Shown: piece after piece, positions 1-5,252 of the stretch | Position numbering within the stretch: position 1 is the stretch's first letter | How the letters are laid out: every line of letters starts with the position of its first letter | DNA from: an uncultured Eubacteriales bacterium | GTDB lineage: Bacteria > Bacillota > Clostridia > Oscillospirales > Acutalibacteraceae | Direction of reading: 5' to 3' | Length of the DNA stretch: 7,453 bases | Assembly (NCBI GenBank): GCA_900316925.1 | Contig: ONEU01000070.1 | Location: forward strand, 1-7,453 | The notes under the pieces: model-generated | The model's input: only the letters and a program-made list of their open reading frames with translations | Databases searched by the model: none | Told to the model about the DNA's origin: nothing | Position numbers and translations under genes: made by a program

Positions 1-2
1 AG

Positions 3-92
3 AAACAAAAGCAAAGAAAAATAAGAGAAGCAATGAAAAGAAGAACGACTGAGAAAAAGCAAAAACAAGTCACGAAAAATGAGAGAAGATAA
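3..92 (+). CDS. possible 3' end of an upstream gene, Lys/Arg-rich tail (partial)
   Basis: One frame is open from the left edge to a TAA at 90-92 and reads as a strongly basic tail, including KIREAMKRRTTEKKQKQ, ending in TKNERR. Only about 29 residues are visible and no domain can be recognised. The A-rich composition alone would give Lys/Arg codons in several frames, so this may not be coding. A basic C-terminal tail is common in DNA-handling proteins of mobile elements, but nothing here shows the function. Confidence 0.25.
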   Translation, partial: KQKQRKIREAMKRRTTEKKQKQVTKNERR

Positions 93-296
93 AATGAAAA
101 GGATAGCTGTTTTTGCCCCTGAGAGGATCATCGGGGGTGACATGGGACAAAAAATGTCCCCCGGCAGATCCCCTCAACCTTTTTCGGGGCACCAAAACTA
201 TCTTAGAAAAAAGATAAAGAAAAGAATTAAGAGACCTTGTAAAGTGAGTGTATTGCTCCCAATGCAAGGTCTTTTCTTTGTTTCTAATAAAGCCAG
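93..296. other. intergenic stretch with short palindromes, no convincing gene
   Basis: No frame here has both a plausible start with a ribosome binding site and protein-like content. A G/C-rich patch at about 133-190 stands out from the A-rich surroundings. It contains GGGACA-AAAAA-TGTCCC, a perfect 6-bp stem at 145-161, nested in a larger imperfect stem (GACAT/ATGTC flanked by runs of G and C). These are candidate protein-binding or structured sites of unknown role. Confidence 0.4.
232..285 (+). terminator. weak terminator-like hairpin
   Basis: AGACCTTG (232-239) and CAAGGTCT (265-272) form a perfect 8-bp stem around a long 25-nt loop, followed by a T-rich run (TTTCTTTGTTTCT). The long loop and modest GC content make it a weak candidate for an intrinsic terminator of the gene to the left. 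It could also be a structured non-coding site. Confidence 0.3.
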
Positions 297-515
297 TCGT
301 GGATAGTATGTAGTACTTCATAAGTAACCGTCAAATCTCCAACGTCTTTCTCTCCAAAATCTGAAAGAATATAATAAACTCCAAGTAAATATTCAGACTA
401 GATCAAGCTCCAGGGGAGACCTGTCCAGTCGTCGTGAGTTGGTGAATTGTTATTGCTATCGTCAGATGGCGCAAAAGGATCACCATTTTTTATTAAATGC
501 CGGTTACAATTTTGT
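284..515 (-). pseudogene. minus-strand gene remnant with internal stop, partner of the remnant at 3115-3222
   Basis: On the minus strand, one frame running leftward from about 515 to the TAG at 286-284 reads like a real protein end. It includes NGDPFAPSDDSNNN and DDWTGLPWSLI, then an in-frame TAG, then SEYLLGVYYILSDFGEKDV, GDLTVTYEVL and HTIHDWLY. No start codon precedes it, so it can only be a fragment. Its ILSDFGEKDVGDLTVT segment matches ILSEFSEKDVGDLTVT of the + strand remnant at 3115-3222, and the DNA beneath is identical over 29 bp. I do not recognise the family. Confidence 0.5.
324..352 (+). repeat. 29-bp perfect inverted repeat, left copy
   Basis: The sequence from GTAACCGTCAAATC to ACGTCTTTCTC is the exact reverse complement of 3181-3209. 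The identity ends sharply on the left side. On the right it fades into an alignable but diverged stretch. The two copies point towards each other across about 2.8 kb that contains the secreted beta-helix gene with its candidate promoter. Confidence 0.9.
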
Positions 516-537
516 TATAAACGCAAAATCTGCATAA

Positions 538-558
538 TTTGTCCCCACTTTTGTCCCC
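538..558 (+). repeat. tandem TTTGTCCCC direct repeat
   Basis: TTTGTCCCC occurs at 538-546 and again at 550-558, 12 bp start to start, about one helical turn. The second copy overlaps the candidate -35 box of the promoter at 551-579, so it could be an operator. Read on the minus strand, the same bases encode RGTKVGTNYADFAFITKL followed by a stop. That resembles the tail of some tyrosine recombinases of Clostridia, so an integrase remnant is the alternative reading. Confidence 0.5.
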
Positions 559-579
559 CTTTGTGTTGTATCATATATT
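551..579 (+). promoter_or_regulatory. candidate promoter of the beta-helix surface protein gene
   Basis: TTGTCC (551-556) and TATATT (574-579) are separated by 17 bp, the preferred spacing for a housekeeping sigma factor. The start of transcription would fall near 586, leaving a short leader before the ribosome binding site AGGAG at 625-629. The boxes match the consensus only partly, so this is an inference from spacing and position. Confidence 0.35.
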
Positions 580-637
580 TGAAAAGAAATGAACTGTTGT
601 GTTGTTTCTGTAAAAAATCAAGATAGGAGTGATTCTT

Positions 638-3121
638 ATGAAAAAGACACTAAAAATCATCACGGCATTGATATTGTGTATTTCATTGCTGATGATACCG
701 ATGCAGGTAATGGCAGCACCGGAGGAAAAAACAACCAAGCCCCTTTACATCAGCGAAGTAAAGGTCGGTATGGGTGAAACATCCGAAGAGGCCGCCAAGG
801 AGCTTTTGGCTGAGGGCTTCACCATCCTCAAGGAAGGCAGCGAGTATTCTGCATTTGAGGTCTATCTTGATGAAAGCACAAATCGGGCTAATCCGAGCTT
901 TTTTGAATGGAGTCCTTCGCAGCCAATGAGGCTTGTTTCCACAGAAAAGGACTTTTACAGTCCTAAGAAGCTTATTATGAAGTTCGAGATCTTCTATGCG
1001 GATGGTGAGGTCGGTTCGGAGGCATCACTGAATGCCGCATTGAACCGGGACGAAGTGATCGTTTTAGCAAATAACATTGAGCTTTCCGACTGCTTTTTTG
1101 TCAGAGACGGAAAAGAACACACCCTCGACCTGAACGGCTACACCCTGTCCCGCAATATGGCAGGCAAAGCTGCCACAGGTCATGTATTTCAGGTCAACAA
1201 GGGTTCAAAGCTGACAATTAAGGATTCAAGCACGGAACATTCCGGACTGATTACCGGCGGTCTTGCCCCGAACGGCGGCGGCGCCATCTATGTGGATGAT
1301 GCGCCTGCGGATCATCAGGCGATCCTGTTTGAAAGCTGTATCTTCCGCGGCAATCGTGCCGGAAGGGACGGCGGTGCGTTCTTTGTCTGTGACGACGGCG
1401 TGGCTCTTTCCAATACGGAGATCACTAAAAATTCCGCAAAGAAGCGGGGCGGCGCAGTCTTTGTGGATGCCCGCTATGGTATCACCGTCAGGGGACTTGT
1501 CACAATAGATAACAACACCTGTGACGACAACAAGTCTATGGCAAATCTTACCCTTGAGGACGGCACCATCGACGAGGCCAAGATTATGAACGCCGGTCTT
1601 TACAAGGGGTCCCATATCGCTATCGGAACGACTGCAACCAGCGGAAAGACCTAATATCTTTCGGGAATCTATTTTGCTTTTGGTGTGGACTCTGAAAGCG
1701 AGGGCAGATTTGATATCGCAACATCGGCAGGCACGGACGAGGTTATCCCTGTCAATGTCGCTGCCGATCAGGACAAGGCATGGTATAGCCGCAAAGACAG
1801 CAAAGGCAGACTGGAGATCGAGCCTGCTGAGGATCAGCCGGCAGCATATATCAGCGTTGCAAGAACTGACAAGGAAGAGGAAGCCATAAGGGGTATCATG
1901 CTTTATAAATCCTCTCCTGACAAGGCTGTACCGAATCAGCTTGTTGTAGACGGTGCGACTTACTATTGTGCAAGCAATACTTCACCGATAAAGATGTCTA
2001 ACGGAAACAGCTATTACCTGTATTTTACCTATAATATGGGTGTAAGCCCCGGCAGACCGATCACCTTCATTGCTGCGGGTTCCGAACAGTTCAGGTCAAG
2101 ACAATCCACTGCCCTTGTGGCAGACAGGGCGGACACCAGTGGTTCAAAGTCTGTGCTATACGGCGACACCACCATGAAAACCTTTATTCGTGCCGCTTTT
2201 GAAAACAGCGACCATGTTTATTTCAATAAGATATATGCTGCTTCGGGTTCTGATGAAGCCTCTGCAAAAGCAAAACTGCTTGAACAGGGCTGCACCGAAT
2301 ACTGCGATATCAATCTGAATGACAATGCAGGGGGCAAGGCTGTTTACTTCGGCTACCGCAGCTATACGCTTAACGAAAAAGCAATCCGCATGAAAAATAC
2401 GGACGAGGCAAAAGCGGCGGAAAGAGCTTCTCAGCTCAATCAGGCAGTCTATGATATCGTATGCACCGTGGACGAACCCTTCAAACCCGAGGGCTTTGTG
2501 TCCCAGCGGTATCAGATCTATTACGCTCCCGTTGTCACTATTGACAAAGGAAACAATAACAAGGCGTCAGGCGTAAATCTGAACGAGGGTACAACAGGAC
2601 CTGAAATCTATATGTACTATGCTACCCCCTATGCGGCTAAAGAGTATAACGAGCGTGCAAAGACCGATAAACGGGCTATCCTCTCATCCATGCCGGGCAA
2701 TTATTTCTCTGCTCCGCTGACAAAGATCGCTTTTGCAAAGTATGACCGTGTACCCTATTCGGAAGATCTCGAAGCAACAACTTCCGAACAGTCAAATTTA
2801 CTGCCCTGGGAATATGTCATGCAGAGCAACAATCAGCAGCATATCGACCTTAACGAAGGTGCGATCAAGTTTAACAGTGATTACCGTGCAGAAGATAACC
2901 GTATCTCTATGTTCGTTCAGCGTGATGACGGCAGTGTAAAGCCCTCCGCCGAGATCACCGGAGGATATATTGATGATTACGAGGACGTCGGATATTTGTT
3001 AAGCATTAAATATCAGATAAAGCCTATCTATCTGGAGTATATCAAGGATGGAATGATAAATCCTAGTGGCAAAGAGAAATTTGAAACCATCGTCAATTCG
3101 TGGAGGAAGGCTGAATTTTAA
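638..3121 (+). pseudogene. secreted beta-helix / beta-prism repeat protein, split by an in-frame TAA
   Basis: AGGAG at 625-629 sits 8 bp before ATG 638, so this start is preferred over GTG 629, which lies inside the binding site. Residues 1-26 are a classic signal peptide (MKKTLKIITA, hydrophobic core, cut after VMA). Residues about 160-305 look like a right-handed parallel beta-helix, with short Gly/Asn-rich rungs such as GGGAIYVDD, RAGRDGGAFFV and KKRGGAVFVD. TAA at 1652-1654 (codon 339) stops the frame just after SGKT, and the same frame then continues for about 488 codons with coherent protein (YLSGIYFAFGVDSESEGR onward). The second half carries recurring modules around CDINLNDNAGGKAVYFGY, GVNLNEGTTGPEIYMYY and HIDLNEGA, resembling MABP-type beta-prism repeats. 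I see no LPXTG anchor or transmembrane segment at the C-terminus. It is probably an extracellular adhesin-like or carbohydrate-facing protein. The stop suggests a pseudogene, readthrough or a sequence error. No good ribosome binding site restarts translation after it (GTG 1685 is the first possible start). Confidence 0.75.
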
Positions 3122-3222
3122 AAACCAATCGGTCATCTATGGCACTTTCCATCATTGCTATGATACTCTCAGAATTTTCGGAGAAAGACGTTGGAGATTT
3201 GACGGTTACGATATGTTTTTGA
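3115..3222 (+). pseudogene. + strand gene remnant, partner of the remnant at 284-515
   Basis: The open stretch ends at TGA 3220-3222 and reads NRSSMALSIIAMILSEFSEK then DVGDLTVTICF. It aligns residue for residue with LLGVYYILSDFGEKDVGDLTVT of the minus-strand remnant at the other end of the surface-protein segment. The only ATG (3139) has no ribosome binding site and would give 27 residues. The end differs (ICF instead of YEVLHTIHDWLY), so the fragment is cut on both sides. Family not recognised. Confidence 0.45.
3181..3209 (-). repeat. 29-bp perfect inverted repeat, right copy
   Basis: The bases from GAGAAAGACGTTGG to TTTGACGGTTAC are the exact reverse complement of 324-352. The copy lies inside the remnant at 3115-3222 and 22 bp before the strong terminator at 3232-3268. 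Confidence 0.9.
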
Positions 3223-3231
3223 AAAAAATAA

Positions 3232-3268
3232 AAAATCACGGCAATCTGTTGTTGGTTGCCGTGATTTT
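3232..3268. terminator. strong bidirectional intrinsic terminator
   Basis: AAAATCACGGCAA (3232-3244) and TTGCCGTGATTTT (3256-3268) form a perfect 13-bp stem around an 11-nt loop. T-rich sequence follows on the + strand (TTTTGTATTATTT), and an A-rich tract precedes it, giving a U-run on the minus strand as well. It separates the surface-protein segment from the replication module. Confidence 0.85.
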
Positions 3269-3447
3269 GTATTATTTGATGCCTGTTGGAACCGGCGAGC
3301 CGCCGGAGGCAAATCGCGCTATCGTATATTGCGAACTGAAAAATATTTCCGCGAATAAAAATTTTTCTAAAATTCGACCTTTTCAGGTCGAAAAATGCCC
3401 TCATAAGGGGTATTTATAGAAAGACTTTTTGAAAGCGAGGAAAAACA
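3269..3447 (+). promoter_or_regulatory. leader region of the replication module with three inverted repeats
   Basis: There is no gene in this stretch. It holds CCGGCG-AGC-CGCCGG (3292-3306, 6-bp stem), TTCGACC-TTTTCA-GGTCGAA (3373-3392, 7-bp stem) and, directly after it, AAATGCCC/GGGTATTT (3393-3415, 8 bp with one G-T pair). The last two sit 30-75 bp upstream of the SSB-like gene, where an operator or a 5' leader structure would lie. No promoter boxes are convincing. GAGG at 3437-3440, 7 bp before ATG 3448, is the ribosome binding site. Confidence 0.5.
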
Positions 3448-4026
3448 ATGAGACCTTTTACCGATTATGAAACAACCCCCGAATTTACTGTCAGTGAGAA
3501 GCTTCCCGCCGGCGCTTATGTCGTGAAGATCAGGCGGGCAGAGGAAAGCGACGGCGCTCTGTGCATCCTGTTCGACATTGCAGAGGGCGAGTTCAAGAAC
3601 TATTTCATGGACAAGTTCCGGAGCGACAAGGAAAATTTCCCCGAAACAGCCAAGTACAAGGGCGTGTACCGCCTGTGGTACCCCAGTGGGAAAGAGTATG
3701 ACGAGACCAACAAGAGGCGCATGAAAACCGTGCTCAAGCTCATCAAGGAGGAAAACAGGCTCAAGGTTGATTTCTCCAAAGAATGGGACGGAAATGCCCT
3801 CAAAGGTGCAAAGCTTGTGCTGGTCTTCCAGGAGCAGGAATACGATTACAACGGTTATCACGGCTTCACCGCACAGCCCTACGGCGTTCTTTCGATGGAG
3901 AACTACAAGGCAGGAAAGTACAATATTCCTGAGCCGAAGCGTCTGAAAGCAAGTCAGAGTGCCGAAGCGGTGGATGATGTTACAGAAACTCCCGGTGTCA
4001 GCTCCGATGAGGACCTGCCGTTCTGA
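3448..4026 (+). CDS. phage SSB-like / DUF669-type single-strand DNA-binding protein
   Basis: The 192-residue protein starts at ATG with GAGG 7 bp upstream. The N-terminal half has the strand-rich pattern of DUF669-type phage proteins: a Gly-x-Tyr-x-Val-x-Ile entry strand (PAGAYVVKIRRAEES, about 24-38), then ILFDIAEGEFKNYFMDKF and a GVYRLWYP segment. The C-terminus is acidic and disordered-looking and ends in SSDEDLPF, the hallmark of bacterial SSB tails that recruit partner proteins. The likely role is to coat single-stranded DNA during replication or recombination of the element. It opens the replication module, and remains of a helicase gene follow with no gap. Family assignment is from pattern recognition. 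The SSB-like tail is seen directly. Confidence 0.7.
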   Translation: MRPFTDYETTPEFTVSEKLPAGAYVVKIRRAEESDGALCILFDIAEGEFKNYFMDKFRSDKENFPETAKYKGVYRLWYPSGKEYDETNKRRMKTVLKLIKEENRLKVDFSKEWDGNALKGAKLVLVFQEQEYDYNGYHGFTAQPYGVLSMENYKAGKYNIPEPKRLKASQSAEAVDDVTETPGVSSDEDLPF

Positions 4027-4250
4027 CGGAGCTTCGGGATTATCAGAAAGACCTTCCCAAACGGCTTTTCAAGGCTGATGAGGAAGGATATCGGGCACCC
4101 TGCATCGTGCTTCCCTGCGGCGGCGGACTTTCGGATGTCAACGATCTGCTGATCGAGGGCGTGGACGCTCAGTGGCTCATTGAGCATGCGTTTCTTTCTC
4201 CTGATGACGACGACGCCCCGAATATCAGGATGCCGTGTCGCCCTGTCTGA
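4023..4250 (+). pseudogene. DEAD/DEAH-box helicase remnant with large internal deletion
   Basis: The frame from CTG 4023 reads LTELRDYQKDLPKRLFKA, then GYRAPCIVLPCGGG. This is the start of a superfamily 2 helicase: Q-like region and the beginning of the Walker A loop (normally PCGGGKS/T). It then jumps straight to LSDVNDLLIEGVDAQWLIEH and AFLSP, which in these phage helicases follows motif III (about NGGGLGDVND...). The Walker A lysine, the DEAD/DEAH box and motif III are missing, roughly 100 or more codons. The C-terminal RecA domain is also gone: the frame ends at TGA 4248-4250 inside the next gene. There is no normal start codon (CTG or none). Intact relatives are usually 400 or more residues. 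This is clearly a remnant and cannot be an active helicase. Confidence 0.7.
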
Positions 4251-4515
4251 CATCGGAATTGTCAGACGTAACAATGTAGGCGTTTATGTTACCGCCTACG
4301 GCTCACCGATACGCATAGGTATCCCGGGAGAGCCTGATCTGACCCTGTTCACGAAAACAGGACAAACGATATTGATTGAAATAACAACGCCCACAGGGCG
4401 GCAGAGTGCCGAGCAAAGGCACTTTCAGAAGGTTGTGGAGAGCTACGGCTTTCGGTATCCTATCATGCGCAGTATGGAAGACGCGCAAAAGCTCATCAGG
4501 GAGGTGAAGGGATGA
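4204..4515 (+). CDS. VRR-NUC domain protein, catalytic lysine replaced
   Basis: The frame gives a 103-residue protein from ATG 4204; ATG 4186 and TTG 4180 are alternatives, and none has a clear ribosome binding site. It fits the small phage VRR-NUC family (PD-(D/E)XK nuclease fold): VRRNNVGVY (20-28), GIPGEPDL (39-46, acidic residue D45), ILIEITTPTGRQSAEQ (56-71, E59) and a C-terminal YPIMRSMEDAQKLI. The usual motif is EVK(T/S)P.G..S..Q. Here it is E-I-T, so Thr61 (codon ACA, 4384-4386) stands where the catalytic Lys is expected. The protein may be inactive. It overlaps the helicase remnant at its start and the next gene by ATGA at its end, which suggests translational coupling. Relatives are thought to cut branched or flap DNA during replication or recombination. 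Confidence 0.75.
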   Translation: MTTTPRISGCRVALSDIGIVRRNNVGVYVTAYGSPIRIGIPGEPDLTLFTKTGQTILIEITTPTGRQSAEQRHFQKVVESYGFRYPIMRSMEDAQKLIREVKG

Positions 4516-5252
4516 CGGAAGAAGGATTTGTCAAGATCAGCCGGAAAATACTCAACTGGGGTTGGTTCAGGGACATCAACACGACCCACTTGTTTATCTA
4601 TTGCCTGATCCGCGCAAACTACCGGGACGTCGAGTGGAAGGGCATCAAGCTGAAAAGAGGCAGCTTTGTCACAAGCCTTAAGCATTTGTCGGAGGAGACG
4701 GGTCTTTCGCAGCGTGAAGTGCGCACAGCACTTGAACACCTGATATCGACAAACGAAGTGACAAAGCGTACAAGTGCAAAAAACACAGTGATAATCGTAA
4801 ATAATTACGAAAAATATCAAAGCAGCGACAAGGTCGGCGGCACCAAAACGGCAAAGTACCGACAAGGTACCGACAAAGCACCGGCAAAGTACCGACAAGG
4901 TGGCGACAAAGTAGCGACAACAGATAAGAAGAAAAAGAAGTATTCTCATCCCAATAGGGATGAGAATACGGGTGCTGCGCCCGGGCGCTCTGACGGCGCC
5001 GGGCTTGACGCACAAAGAAAGCCTGTGATGACGGTGGAGGAAATCCGGGCATTTGCCGCGACCGTTCCGGGCAGTGACGATTATCTGGCGTGTGACTTCC
5101 GGCGAGGTTTTATCAAGTCCGGCACCATGGTTCCGGCGGATTGGCAGGAAGTGTATCTCCGCTTTGCTGCAGCCGGTAAGGACCGGCAGCGTGAATTTCT
5201 GGATTTGCTGGAAAAAGGTGCCTACCGTGACAAGTGGGGGTGTGTGGATTGA
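4512..5252 (+). CDS. phage replisome organizer / replication initiator
   Basis: The 246-residue protein starts at ATG 4512, overlapping the preceding stop as ATGA, with AGGGAGG at 4498-4504. Residues 1-103 are a winged-helix DNA-binding domain of the phage replisome-organizer type (FVKISRKILNWGWFRD; helix-turn-helix LKHLSEETGLSQREVRTALE, about 56-75; VNNYEKYQ at the end). Residues 104-140 are a hydrophilic linker encoded by the 11-bp iterons (KYRQGTDKAPAKYRQGGDK). The C-terminal part (about 170-246) contains DYLACDFRRGFIKSGTMVPA and RFAAAGKDRQREFLDLLEK, likely for contact with the helicase. The gene lies directly before the DnaB-like helicase, the normal order for initiator and loaded helicase. 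It probably binds the iterons in its own gene to open the origin. Confidence 0.75.
   Translation: MTEEGFVKISRKILNWGWFRDINTTHLFIYCLIRANYRDVEWKGIKLKRGSFVTSLKHLSEETGLSQREVRTALEHLISTNEVTKRTSAKNTVIIVNNYEKYQSSDKVGGTKTAKYRQGTDKAPAKYRQGGDKVATTDKKKKKYSHPNRDENTGAAPGRSDGAGLDAQRKPVMTVEEIRAFAATVPGSDDYLACDFRRGFIKSGTMVPADWQEVYLRFAAAGKDRQREFLDLLEKGAYRDKWGCVD
4827..4926 (+). repeat. 11-bp iteron array inside the initiator gene, candidate replication origin
   Basis: Units of the form G(A/G)CAA(A/G)GTACC follow head to tail with 11-bp spacing: 4850-4860, 4861-4871, 4872-4882, 4883-4893, 4894-4904, 4905-4915 and a degenerate one at 4916-4926. An outlying GACAAGGTCGG lies at 4827-4837. Eleven is not a multiple of three, so the repeat is kept at the DNA level rather than as a peptide repeat. 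An AT-rich stretch lies just upstream (about 4785-4820) and another just downstream (4920-4945). Iterons inside the initiator gene are the classic origin layout of phage lambda and many Firmicutes phages. Confidence 0.8.
4940..4969. repeat. perfect 13-bp hairpin with 4-nt loop inside the initiator gene
   Basis: GTATTCTCATCCC (4940-4952), loop AATA, and GGGATGAGAATAC (4957-4969) form a perfect 13-bp stem, 13 bp after the iteron array. It is translated as part of the linker (YSHPNRDENT). No T-run follows, so it is not a standard terminator. With the iterons it is likely part of the origin (helicase-loading or single-strand-initiation structure, or a binding site for a dimeric protein), or it acts on translation of the mRNA. 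Confidence 0.85.

Noticed and set aside
79..306. + strand open frame of 75 codons near the left end
   Set aside because: No ribosome binding site precedes ATG 79 or ATG 94, it runs through palindromes, and its content is not protein-like.
3066..3419. + strand open frame over the remnant and terminator
   Set aside because: It starts inside the surface-protein gene and runs through a strong terminator and several hairpins, so it is a chance frame.
4827..4926. CRISPR array
   Set aside because: The units are 11 bp without spacers and lie inside a gene, which fits iterons and not a CRISPR array.
4940..4969. Hairpin as a transcription terminator
   Set aside because: No T-run follows on either strand, and it lies in the middle of an intact gene.
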